NCBI GenBank assembly: GCA_963510375.1
Contig: CAUPES010000009.1
Span: 7,724 to 71,723 of the forward strand
Direction: 5' to 3'
Source: Fastidiosipila sp963510375
GTDB lineage: Bacteria > Bacillota > Clostridia > Saccharofermentanales > Fastidiosipilaceae
Length of the DNA: 64,000 bases
The notes under the pieces were generated by a model. The model saw nothing but the letters and a program-made list of their open reading frames with translations, made no database searches and was not told the DNA's origin. This document shows positions 1 to 8,139 of the stretch, piece after piece. Made by a program: the position numbers and the translations under genes. Position 1 is the first letter of the stretch; each line of letters begins with the position of its first letter.

Positions 1-1608
1 CTGATCTTTAACCAACCCAGCTAGATAAATCTGTTGATCACTCTCAGCTAATACACCATGTTCTGCCAAAACAGGCTTCAATGCATTGACATGCCCTATA
101 CCACCATCAGCCAAGATAAGATCTGGTCTCTTACCAAAACTCTCATCACCCAAACGTGCTAATCTTCTATCTACAGCTTCTTGCATAGCACTGTAGTCAT
201 CTTGAGCTTCCTGTCTCTTAATATGAAATACTCGCTTATCTTTTCGTTGAGCCTTTCCATTAACAAAAACAGCCATACCACAGGTCATATCGCTGTCACC
301 TGTATTAGAAATATCATAAATTTCCACACGCAGAGGTTTATTTGACATACCCAAAATCTCTTGCATAAGCCCAAGTGCTGTCTCAATAGATTCAATATTA
401 GATCCTGCGATCAAAGTCTTCCTGAGCAAAGCCTGTTTGGCATTACGATTAGCCATCTTGAGCACATCATGTTTATTACCTCTCTGCGGCCAGAGTAACT
501 TGACCTTAGATCCTGCTAACTCATTAAGAAATTCCTCAAGATTAAAGTTCATGGACTCACGATTAAGCTCTTTAGAATCCAACTCTGTTATTGATATCGG
601 GATTAAAATATTCTTAGGAATATAAGATGCTATTGCATAATACTGCAAAATAAAAGCCGTTATAATTTCTGCATCAGTGTTAGCAACCGCATCCAAAAAG
701 TATGTAGAAGTACCTGCTATTTTACCTGCTCTAATTTCTAATTTTTGTATACAAACTTCCACACTATTTCTTGCTAGACCAATTACATCTCCGTAGAAAT
801 TAGATTCTAGAACAGCAACCTGCTTCTCTTGCAATCTGAGCAAATCCTGTAAACGGTCTCGCCAAATAGCAGCTTTCTCGAAATCCAAATCCTGGCTCGC
901 AGCATTCATCTTGCTTTGCATTCTCTCTTGGATACCATCATAGCGACCTTCAAGGAAGTCTGTAATGTCTTTAACTATCTCTCGATATTCAGCTTTTGAC
1001 ATTATATCATGGTCAGCCAATTTATCTGAACTCCAGCTATCTGCCGCTTGTGCATATTTATCTTGGGCGTCACCGAGCTCATAGCGTATCTCATCAACTG
1101 TTGAATCCGTCTTGTTATCTGTTTGAAAAATTCTGTGATAAATCTTCAATGGGAAAAGCTTCCTGATTATTTTCAGAGCTTTGTTAACATCATTGTTCAA
1201 ATAGGGTCCGTAATACTTTGCCCCTTCTTTCTCATCAGGCGCTCTACGATAGGCCTTCTCAATCTTTGGGAATTCATCTTGTAAACTTACTTTAATATAG
1301 GGATAGTCATGATCGTCTTTTAATAAAATATTATAAAAAGGCTGGTATCTTTTAATTAGATTCGACTCGAGTAAAAGAGCCTCCAGCTCATTACGCACTA
1401 GTAGATATGAGTAATCTGCTATGTTTTCGATCATAGCAAGAACTTTGGTATTTCCAACTGGATTTTGGGCAAAATAATCTTGCAGGCGGCGGCGTAAATT
1501 CACGGCCTTGCCTACATAGATAACTGTACCACTTATGTCCTTCATTAAATAAACGCCTGGACCGGTGGGAACCAAGTCCAGACGTGCATCAAAATCTTTT
1601 ATCGGCAA
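1..1608 (-). CDS. uvrC: Excinuclease ABC subunit C (partial, C-terminus off window)
   Basis: UvrC makes both incisions around a lesion in nucleotide excision repair, with UvrA and UvrB. I translated the minus strand from a TTG at 1606-1608, preceded by AGGAG six bases upstream; 536 codons are visible and the gene runs off the left edge. Residues about 13-95 are the GIY-YIG nuclease (GPGVYLMKD, VIYVGKA), about 238-255 the UVR motif (LDFEKAAIWRDRL), and the RNase H-like half begins at LRVEIYDISNTG. The segment between FPLK (about 152) and EYREIV (about 207), where the family carries four Fe-S cysteines, has no Cys at all. The family call is very secure; the TTG start is well supported by the ribosome site and by the short lead into GVY. 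Confidence 0.95.
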   Translation of the reverse strand, partial: MPIKDFDARLDLVPTGPGVYLMKDISGTVIYVGKAVNLRRRLQDYFAQNPVGNTKVLAMIENIADYSYLLVRNELEALLLESNLIKRYQPFYNILLKDDHDYPYIKVSLQDEFPKIEKAYRRAPDEKEGAKYYGPYLNNDVNKALKIIRKLFPLKIYHRIFQTDNKTDSTVDEIRYELGDAQDKYAQAADSWSSDKLADHDIMSKAEYREIVKDITDFLEGRYDGIQERMQSKMNAASQDLDFEKAAIWRDRLQDLLRLQEKQVAVLESNFYGDVIGLARNSVEVCIQKLEIRAGKIAGTSTYFLDAVANTDAEIITAFILQYYAIASYIPKNILIPISITELDSKELNRESMNFNLEEFLNELAGSKVKLLWPQRGNKHDVLKMANRNAKQALLRKTLIAGSNIESIETALGLMQEILGMSNKPLRVEIYDISNTGDSDMTCGMAVFVNGKAQRKDKRVFHIKRQEAQDDYSAMQEAVDRRLARLGDESFGKRPDLILADGGIGHVNALKPVLAEHGVLAESDQQIYLAGLVKDQ

Positions 1609-1700
1609 TTATTGCTCCTATTAATTTTGTTTAACCTAATTCTAATTAACTTAATTGTTAATCTAATTCTAATATTCTGATAGGTTTGTTTAAACTTACC

Positions 1701-1973
1701 TTAATCCAATACAGGATTTAGTAAATAATCTGATATTGCTTCTAAAGCTTCATCTTCATCTGGGCCTTCGGCTGTAATTTTAATCTCAGTACCCTTATCA
1801 AGAGCCAAGCTCATTACACCCAAAAGACTCTTAGCATTTGCTCTTCTACCAGCAACTTCAAGTCTCAAATCAGAAACAAATTCTGAAGCTTTTTGAATCA
1901 AGCCTGCAGCAATTCTACCTGAGTCTACCAAATCCTCAGCTTTATCTAAAAATACTACTTCTTTCTCTACCAT
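1701..1973 (-). CDS. HPr-family protein, Crh-like (active His replaced by Ser)
   Basis: This 90-residue protein aligns end to end with HPr and Crh of the PTS/catabolite repression system. The block NAKSLLGVMSLAL (46-58) carries the Ser (S49) that HPr kinase phosphorylates (Ser46 in Bacillus). The loop that in HPr reads G-[IL]-H-A-R-P-A is V-D-S-G-R-I-A here (16-22), so the phosphocarrier His is Ser18 while the following Arg (R20) is kept. B. subtilis Crh likewise lacks the His (Gln) and keeps Ser46. I therefore infer a regulatory role with CcpA rather than sugar phosphotransfer. It has a GGAGG site and lies just upstream of uvrC. Family call sure, function inferred. Confidence 0.85.
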   Translation of the reverse strand: MVEKEVVFLDKAEDLVDSGRIAAGLIQKASEFVSDLRLEVAGRRANAKSLLGVMSLALDKGTEIKITAEGPDEDEALEAISDYLLNPVLD

Positions 1974-1990
1974 GCGTTCTTTCCTCCAAA

Positions 1991-2010
1991 GCTATATTTA
2001 GACATATAGC
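1991..2010 (-). promoter_or_regulatory. 7-bp inverted repeat in the leader of the Crh-like gene
   Basis: GCTATAT and ATATAGC form a perfect 7-bp inverted repeat with a 6-base centre, ending just before the ribosome binding site of the HPr/Crh-like gene. It could be an operator or a short RNA hairpin; there is no T-tail, so it is not a terminator. Function unknown. Confidence 0.35.
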
Positions 2011-2044
2011 AATTTTTACAAATTCCTTATTAATAGTAATCTAA

Positions 2045-3832
2045 TTATAACGGTTTACAGACTTCTTTCAACCATTCAGCCTCTTCAGGAGTTAAATCCT
2101 GGTTGATATCTTTGTAAACTTGCTCGTGATATGCATTAATCCAGGCAATTTGTTGTTCGTTCAACATGCTCTTGTCAATAGCTTCACGTTCTAGTGGGAC
2201 TCTAGTCATTGTATCGAATTTCAAGAATTTATCTGTACCTACTGTGGCAGCTTCTTCACAAACAACAACACTCTCAATACGAATACCATGCTTATCTTCC
2301 TTGTAGACTCCTGGTTCGTTACTTGTAATCATACCTTCTTCCATTACTGTAGTGTTATATTTTCCGGAAGAAATGCTTTGTGGACCTTCATGAACATTCA
2401 AGAAATAGCCAATTCCATGACCTGTACCGTGTTTGAAGTCCATGTGATTTTCCCACATTGGTTTACGTGCTAACATATCCAATTGGTAACCTGTAGATCC
2501 TTCTAAGAACACTGCCATAGCTAGATCGACATGACTCATAACAGTTAATGTGTAGTCCTTGATTTCTTCTGCTGTCAATTCACCAACTGCGATTGTACGT
2601 GTAGTATCAGTTGTACCCTCCCAGTATTGTCCACCAGCATCAACTAACATGAAGCTCTTGTTTTGTAATTGAGCTTTGTTAGCTTCTGTAGCTGAGTAGT
2701 GTGCCATTGCGGCATTTGGTCCATATGCTGCTATCGTACCGAAACTTAATTCGACAAATGTATCTAATTCTTCTCTAAACTCTAATGCCTTCGCATCAAC
2801 ATCAAGTTCGTCTAGTTTACTTACATCTTGTGTTTTTAACCAGTGAATTAACTTGGTAAAAGCAATACCATCTTTACGATAGGCTTCGTATTGGTTCTTG
2901 ATTTCAGTTTCGTTCTTGACTGCTTTCTCATCCAAAGTCCAATCTCTGCTGTTAATTACCTTTGCATCCTCTGGCAATTTGGAGAAAACTAAGCTATTAA
3001 TTGCTGATTTATCTAATCTTACTGTCTTACCGGAAAGTTCAGCCACAGCTGTATAAATATCTTCATACTCTCTGAAACTTACCCCTTCAGCTTCCATAGT
3101 CGCTCTTACTTCTGCGTTAACTTTATCTAGGTCAATAAATAATTCTGCTTTATCTTGAGATACCATGGCAAATGCATAAGCAACTGGAGTGCACTCTATG
3201 TCTGAACCTCTGAAGTTATATAACCAAGCAACATCGTCTAAGCGACCAATTAGAGCAACGTCACTTTCTTTTTCTTTGAGATATTGTCTTAGGTCAGCAA
3301 TCTTGGCTTCTGTGCTTCTACCTGTCCACTCTGTACCTAGTGTAAAAATCTCGCCTTTTGGCATTTCTGGCTGGTCAGTCCAAATATCGGAAATTAGTTG
3401 TAGGTTTAGTTCAATTTTGATACCTTTTTTGCCCAATACTTCTTCGTAGCGCTCTACTTGGGATTGGTTCATAATTGCACCATTTACACCAACAATATCG
3501 CCTGATTTTAAGTTCTCACTTAAGAACTCTAACAAAGTTGGATATCCTGGTGTTGCTAACTTCATTAACTCAAATTCTGTTCCAGCGATTTGATGTTCTG
3601 CTTGAATAAAGTAACGTCCATCTGCCCATAACTTTGCAGCGTTCTCTGTTACTAGAGCAGTACCTGCTGAACCTGTAAATCCTGTTAGCCAATGTCTAGC
3701 TTCAAAGTGTTTTGCATTGTATTCTGTCATGTGCGGATCTGATGTTGGAACTATGTAAGCCTGTACACCAGCAGCACGCATAGCTTTTCTTAACAAAGCT
3801 ACTTTTTCATCTGTACTTATTTTCATTGTCAT
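2045..3832 (-). CDS. pepP: Xaa-Pro aminopeptidase (aminopeptidase P, M24 family)
   Basis: Cytosolic metallopeptidase that removes an N-terminal residue preceding proline, in peptide turnover. The 595-residue length matches the long three-domain form: two creatinase-like N-terminal domains (about 1-310) and a pita-bread catalytic domain. Metal ligands are visible as the Asp pair in DAGGQYWEGTTDTT (about 398), the His in HGTGHGIGYFLN (about 469) and the two Glu in NEPGVY (about 507) and GIRIES (about 520). The first ATG is chosen because AGGAG lies nine bases before it; a second ATG two codons on is too far from that site. There is no signal peptide. It appears to be transcribed alone from an AT-rich upstream region. 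Confidence 0.93.
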   Translation of the reverse strand: MTMKISTDEKVALLRKAMRAAGVQAYIVPTSDPHMTEYNAKHFEARHWLTGFTGSAGTALVTENAAKLWADGRYFIQAEHQIAGTEFELMKLATPGYPTLLEFLSENLKSGDIVGVNGAIMNQSQVERYEEVLGKKGIKIELNLQLISDIWTDQPEMPKGEIFTLGTEWTGRSTEAKIADLRQYLKEKESDVALIGRLDDVAWLYNFRGSDIECTPVAYAFAMVSQDKAELFIDLDKVNAEVRATMEAEGVSFREYEDIYTAVAELSGKTVRLDKSAINSLVFSKLPEDAKVINSRDWTLDEKAVKNETEIKNQYEAYRKDGIAFTKLIHWLKTQDVSKLDELDVDAKALEFREELDTFVELSFGTIAAYGPNAAMAHYSATEANKAQLQNKSFMLVDAGGQYWEGTTDTTRTIAVGELTAEEIKDYTLTVMSHVDLAMAVFLEGSTGYQLDMLARKPMWENHMDFKHGTGHGIGYFLNVHEGPQSISSGKYNTTVMEEGMITSNEPGVYKEDKHGIRIESVVVCEEAATVGTDKFLKFDTMTRVPLEREAIDKSMLNEQQIAWINAYHEQVYKDINQDLTPEEAEWLKEVCKPL

Positions 3833-3923
3833 AATACGCTTCTCCTTTTTTGTTTTCCTTTTTATTACTATTTTTATTTTTGTACATTATATATTTATAT
3901 ATTGTCGTATATTATAACGTATA

Positions 3924-4376
3924 CTAGTTCATATTTAAATCCATGAGTAAGGCGTCTTCTCCTTGCTTGTAATAATCTTTACGCCTACCAACCTCAATGA
4001 AACCTAGGCTTTTATACAAGCTAATTGCTTTATAGTTAATTGAGTTTACCTCGAGGATTATTTTCTCAACTTCATGCTCTTTAGCTGCGCTGATCAACAT
4101 GTTCATTAACATTTTCCCTAGGCCTTCACGTCTTCTCGTAGGAATTACTGCAAACCTCATAATTTCCATTTCATCATATAAAGTTTGGACAATTACGTAA
4201 GCCAATATCTTCTTATCTGCCTCGTCATACAAAACATATGTCGCCTTATCTTTTTCACTCATCTTTAAATAGTGTGCTATTGTTTCTTCGTCCCAAGGAT
4301 CTGAGAAAACTTCGGTTTCAAGAGAGCTCAGCTCATGTAAATCATCTTTATCTGCTTGACGAAATTCAATTGCCAT
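3924..4376 (-). CDS. rimI: Ribosomal protein S18 N-alanine acetyltransferase
   Basis: A 150-residue GNAT enzyme that acetylates the N-terminus of ribosomal protein S18 and, in many bacteria, other proteins. The acetyl-CoA loop is visible as RRREGLGKMLM (about 101-111), preceded by the beta-strand AVIP and followed by ILEVNSINYKAISLYKSLGF, which is the RimI-type C-terminal signature. It is the last gene of a tsaE-tsaB-rimI run on the minus strand, an arrangement common in Firmicutes; tsaD is not adjacent. The gap to tsaB is 79 bases, and the ribosome site is weak (AAGGG), so expression may depend on the upstream genes. Confidence 0.9.
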   Translation of the reverse strand: MAIEFRQADKDDLHELSSLETEVFSDPWDEETIAHYLKMSEKDKATYVLYDEADKKILAYVIVQTLYDEMEIMRFAVIPTRRREGLGKMLMNMLISAAKEHEVEKIILEVNSINYKAISLYKSLGFIEVGRRKDYYKQGEDALLMDLNMN

Positions 4377-4455
4377 ATACTACTTACGCCCTTCTATAAA
4401 TCCTCAATCATCTACAACTTCAATGTGCTTAAACGTGTTTATTAATAGACAGGAG

Positions 4456-5160
4456 CTATTTATTTAGCTCTCGCTCAGCCTCAGTCGGTGCATAGTATTC
4501 TGGCAACAGCTCTTCCGCTTCCAGGAATCTCCCAGCTTGCAACTCTTTCAGAGCAACTTTATGCAAGGCTTCTGGTCGATATAACGCCTCCGCCATCTCA
4601 ACTTCTACTTTTGGCAAAAGTTCTAAAACTGCTGCATCTGCAATATACATTGCACGTGCCTGATCGCCAGCAAAAATAATTCTATTAATTTTAATATCCT
4701 TTTCCTCTAATGCTTTTGCAACTTTTTGGACAAATACCTCAACCTCTCCAACAGAAGCTTCTACTAGAGTAGACTTTCCCACAACTGCATTAGCATAGAC
4801 TCTTCTATTCCTAGCATCTAACATAGACAAAATTAAAGTATCTTCAGATCTCTTGTCCTCAGCAATAGCATCTAGTGTATTAACTTTAAGGCAAGGTTTG
4901 TTTTTCACAAAAGCCAAAGCCTGAACTGTAGCAATACCAATCCTTAAACCTGTAAAAGATCCCGGTCCCTCTGATGCCGCAAAATAATCTATCTCATCCA
5001 AACTCAATCCTGCAACTTCTAATAGTTCATCAATTGCAGAAATTATATGTTGAGAGTGTGTTCTGCTGGCATCTTTAAACACTCCAGTAATATAAGAATT
5101 CTCATCACCTAAGCTACAAATCAAATGTGGTGTAGCTGTGTCTATAGTTAGTATTTTCAC
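4456..5160 (-). CDS. tsaB: tRNA threonylcarbamoyladenosine biosynthesis protein TsaB
   Basis: Scaffold and partner of TsaD in adding threonylcarbamoyl to A37 of ANN-decoding tRNAs, essential in most bacteria. The N-terminal ASKHA half shows ILTIDTATPHLICSLGD (3-19) and the hallmark EGPGSFTGLRIGIA (about 64-77); the C-terminal half is variable as usual, and 234 residues is the normal length. The start codon is GTG at 5158-5160 with GAGGTG just upstream, inside the 12-base gap after tsaE, so the two are co-transcribed and probably translationally coupled. Confidence 0.93.
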   Translation of the reverse strand: MKILTIDTATPHLICSLGDENSYITGVFKDASRTHSQHIISAIDELLEVAGLSLDEIDYFAASEGPGSFTGLRIGIATVQALAFVKNKPCLKVNTLDAIAEDKRSEDTLILSMLDARNRRVYANAVVGKSTLVEASVGEVEVFVQKVAKALEEKDIKINRIIFAGDQARAMYIADAAVLELLPKVEVEMAEALYRPEALHKVALKELQAGRFLEAEELLPEYYAPTEAERELNK

Positions 5161-5172
5161 AATTCACCTCTT

Positions 5173-5712
5173 CTAAATCTCAAGCTCACTTGGAAAATCA
5201 TCAAGCTCTCGCCACTTATCTAAAATCTCTTGAGACCTTGTACCATTAGCTGTAATCTCAAAATTTCTGTGAACATTATCTGCCTGGACATTTATTTTTT
5301 CTGCAGAAAAATCAAGATCCATTTTTCTCTCGGCAGTAATCTTAATTATCAACCTATCTTCAATTAGAGCTTCCTCAATAATTTCTGGCCACTCTATACA
5401 AACAACCATACCATCGCTGAAATATTCATTAAAGCCCTCTTGCAAGAAACTCTCGCTATCTTTCAACCTATATGCATCAAAGTGACAAAGTGAAAGTCCC
5501 GTATTATTCTCATAAATTTGCATAATTGTAAAAGTCGGACTACTTACCACATCTGGATCTATTCCCAAACCCTCCGCCAAAGCACGTACAAATGTAGTTT
5601 TGCCCGCACCTAGGTCACCTTGCAAAGTCAAGATGTCATTGCCTGATAAAACTCGAGCTAAACTATTGGCTATCTTTTTTGTATCAGTAAGTTCTTTAAT
5701 AAGAAATTTCAT
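5173..5712 (-). CDS. tsaE: tRNA threonylcarbamoyladenosine biosynthesis ATPase TsaE
   Basis: ATPase that resets the TsaB-TsaD complex in t6A37 synthesis. The Walker A motif GDLGAGKTTF lies at about 33-42, followed by VVSSPTFTIMQIYE, then HFDAYRL and the CIEWPE Walker-B-like segment. At 179 residues it is about 20-30 longer than many family members; the C-terminal tail after about 150 is unique and of unknown use. It is the first gene of the tsaE-tsaB-rimI unit. Confidence 0.93.
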   Translation of the reverse strand: MKFLIKELTDTKKIANSLARVLSGNDILTLQGDLGAGKTTFVRALAEGLGIDPDVVSSPTFTIMQIYENNTGLSLCHFDAYRLKDSESFLQEGFNEYFSDGMVVCIEWPEIIEEALIEDRLIIKITAERKMDLDFSAEKINVQADNVHRNFEITANGTRSQEILDKWRELDDFPSELEI

Positions 5713-5847
5713 AATCTAAAACTTCAAACACTTTCACAATTTTCTTTCGTATGTATTTTATTATTTTTTCGACTTATAGTCTACTAGCCTAAATGGCTTC
5801 ATTTTGTGCAACTCAATCTTGACTAGAAAAATCGTTTAAAATACAAA

Positions 5848-5882
5848 AAGCCTCATGAACACAACTCGTACTCAAGAGGCTT
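5848..5882 (-). terminator. Intrinsic terminator of the FMN reductase gene
   Basis: AAGCCTC and GAGGCTT pair, and the stem extends by three more base pairs (TGA/TCA) past one mismatch. Read on the minus strand it is followed by TTTTGTAT. It lies 46 bases past the FMN reductase stop and before tsaE, so it separates the two minus-strand units. Confidence 0.75.
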
Positions 5883-5928
5883 AATAGTCTTAGTTTATTT
5901 AATAAATTTCAACTGTTCTGTTTACTTA

Positions 5929-6486
5929 CTATCTTATGGTCTTCATAGCTTTAGCCCATTTAACTAAGCCTGCTACCATTAGTTCTACAGTTGCTTTACG
6001 ATATGTTTGAGGTTTAAACTCCCCATCTTGCCAATCCGTAAACATATTAAAGTTTGCAAAACTACCTTGAACCGCTAGCCCTAAATTAGAGAGTGTAATT
6101 CTTAGCACCTGTATTGCAGTTATACCATCTGTATAACCATAGCCAACTAAACTCGCTGCCTTGTCTGACCATTCTCCACCTAACAAGCAAATTGCATTCA
6201 ATAAAGCTGGAGATGTGTTTTTATTATACTCAGGTGTGACAAAGATATAGCCATCAAACTCTTCTATCTTCTCTGACCACTTAGTAATTCTTGGATCATC
6301 ATATTGCTTATTCAACATTCTTGGCGGTGCTGAATTAAAAGCCGGCAAATCATATTCTAAAATATCCACCAACTCAAATTCAGCTTCCTGAGTAAACTCA
6401 TTTGCCACCTTAACAATGTAATCAGCAACCCCTAAATTCACTCTACCATCACGTGTACTACCTGTAATAACTGCTATCTTTAACAT
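5929..6486 (-). CDS. NADPH-dependent FMN reductase-family flavoprotein
   Basis: A 185-residue flavodoxin-fold protein of the NADPH-dependent FMN reductase/azoreductase family. The phosphate-binding loop of FMN is ITGSTRDGRVN (8-18), and VTPEYNKNTSPALLNAI (about 83-99) is the family's second signature. Such enzymes reduce flavins, quinones or azo compounds; the physiological substrate cannot be told from sequence. It has a strong site (GGAGGG four bases before ATG), is monocistronic and is closed by the hairpin at 5848-5882. Confidence 0.88.
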   Translation of the reverse strand: MLKIAVITGSTRDGRVNLGVADYIVKVANEFTQEAEFELVDILEYDLPAFNSAPPRMLNKQYDDPRITKWSEKIEEFDGYIFVTPEYNKNTSPALLNAICLLGGEWSDKAASLVGYGYTDGITAIQVLRITLSNLGLAVQGSFANFNMFTDWQDGEFKPQTYRKATVELMVAGLVKWAKAMKTIR

Positions 6487-6789
6487 TTTCCCTCCTCCGA
6501 CAAATACTATTATCGTGTATATTTTGTATTTTTTTAATGGATAAAATATAGCTATTTATTTTTTATTAAACTGAACTTTGGTAACAATATTATTTTTTAC
6601 TTTATGCTAGTTGATTCAAAATTTGTTTTCTCCCTTTTTCAAAATCTTATGAACTCTGACCTGCTGATAAATTTATCCACTAGTTACAAAATCTTTTTAA
6701 TTTATGGCAATTCTTACTTATCCATTTTAGTTTGGTAATATATAATGTTAGATGCAATTTAATTATTGTTTTAAGGAGGTCAAACTACA
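6487..6789 (+). promoter_or_regulatory. Divergent intergenic region with plus-strand promoter
   Basis: A 303-base AT-rich gap between divergent genes. On the plus strand TATAAT at 6741-6746 follows a weak -35 (TTATCC, 6718-6723) at 17 bases, and AAGGAGGT at 6773-6780 is the ribosome site of the gene at 6790. No reading frame, hairpin or known riboswitch was recognised in the rest. Confidence 0.5.
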
Positions 6790-8010
6790 ATGAGCAGAAA
6801 CAAAACTATTGCAGTCGTTGGTACTTTCGATACCAAAGGGAAAGAGTTATCTTACATAAAAGATGTAATTGAGAGCTTAGGTGCTGATACCCTCTGTATC
6901 GATACAGGTATATTTGAGACAGATTTTGATATAGATATCACTTGTGGCGAACTAGCCAGGGAAGTCGACGCTGATATTAATCAATTGCGTCAAAGAAACG
7001 ATCGTGGCGAGAACGTTGACGTTCAATGCAGAGCTTTGGAGAAATTATTGCCAAGATTATATGCTGAAGACAAAATTGATGCAGCTATCTCTGCTGGTGG
7101 TTCTGGTGGTACTTCTATTGTCGCACCTGCATTCCGTGCTTTGCCAATTGGAGTTCCAAAAATAATCGTTTCAACAATGGCAGCTTCAAGCACAGGTCAT
7201 ACATATATAGGCGAAAGCGATTTAATCCTAATTCCATCAATCGTTGACGTTGCTGGTTTAAACTCAATTTCAACACAGATCTACGATAACGCAGCTAAAG
7301 CCATAGTTGGTATGACAAGTCTTGAGCATGAGAATACACACGAAAATAAACCTTTAATCGCAGCTACAATGTTTGGTAACACAACACCAGCAGTTAACTA
7401 CGCCCGTGAATATATGGAGGAACAAGGCTATGAAGTTCTAGTCTTCCACGCTACAGGTTCTGGTGGTAAAACAATGGAGCACTTAATCGACCAAGGCTTC
7501 TTCGATGGTGTGTTAGATATTACAACCACAGAATGGAACGACGAATTGTTCGGCGGTGTACTCGCAGCTGGTCCAAATAGATTGGAGTCCGCAGGTAAAT
7601 TGGGTGTACCTCAAATAGTATCTGTTGGTGCTATTGATGAGATTAACTTCGGACACATCGATACTTTGCCAGAAGCAATGAAATCCAGAAATATTTACAA
7701 ACACAACCCTATGGTTACTCTAGTCAGAACAACCCCAGAAGAAAACAAAGCTGTAGGTGAAAAAATTGCAGAAAAACTTAATATGGCAAACGGTCCTACA
7801 GTGCTTATCTACCCACTCAAGGGTAATGGTTACTTATCTGAAGAAGGTATGCCATTCTATGATGCCGAAGCAGATGCAGCCTTGTTACAAGCTTTACGAG
7901 ATAATTTAGATCCTGAAAAAGTTACTTTAATAGAACTAGATACACACATTAACACACAAGAGTTTGGTGAAGCTTGTGCTAAGAAACTTCTAGAATTATT
8001 AGGTAAATAA
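6790..8010 (+). CDS. Tm-1-like ATP-binding domain protein (UPF0261)
   Basis: A 406-residue protein of the Tm-1/UPF0261 family, named after the tomato resistance protein Tm-1. Recognisable family blocks are VVGTFDTKGKELSYIKDVI (9-27), the glycine-rich AAISAGGSGGTSIVAPAFRALPIG near 98-121, and STMAASSTGHTYIGESDLILI after that. The fold is known to bind ATP in Tm-1, but the bacterial reaction is not established. Its neighbour is a PEP-hydrolase-like TIM-barrel protein; in plants and fungi the two domains are fused and in bacteria they are usually adjacent, so they very likely act as one complex. The start follows a near-perfect AAGGAGGT. Confidence 0.88.
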   Translation: MSRNKTIAVVGTFDTKGKELSYIKDVIESLGADTLCIDTGIFETDFDIDITCGELAREVDADINQLRQRNDRGENVDVQCRALEKLLPRLYAEDKIDAAISAGGSGGTSIVAPAFRALPIGVPKIIVSTMAASSTGHTYIGESDLILIPSIVDVAGLNSISTQIYDNAAKAIVGMTSLEHENTHENKPLIAATMFGNTTPAVNYAREYMEEQGYEVLVFHATGSGGKTMEHLIDQGFFDGVLDITTTEWNDELFGGVLAAGPNRLESAGKLGVPQIVSVGAIDEINFGHIDTLPEAMKSRNIYKHNPMVTLVRTTPEENKAVGEKIAEKLNMANGPTVLIYPLKGNGYLSEEGMPFYDAEADAALLQALRDNLDPEKVTLIELDTHINTQEFGEACAKKLLELLGK

Positions 8011-8024
8011 TTTTGGATATGGAT

Positions 8025-8087
8025 AAATAACTTGGAGACATTGAGAAATCAAAATATGTAACGTATTTTCAAAAATGCAAGTTATTT
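8025..8087 (+). promoter_or_regulatory. Long inverted repeat between the Tm-1-like and TIM-barrel genes
   Basis: AAATAACTTG (8025-8034) and CAAGTTATTT (8078-8087) are perfect 10-base inverted repeats around a 43-base centre. A TATAAT follows at 8096-8101 and AGGAGG precedes the next ATG at 8140. It may be an mRNA processing/stability hairpin that lets the second gene be expressed differently from the first. There is no U-tract directly after it. Confidence 0.4.
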
Positions 8088-8139
8088 GTATAAAATATAA
8101 TAAGTAAATTAATAAAAGCGAATAAATTAGGAGGTAAAA

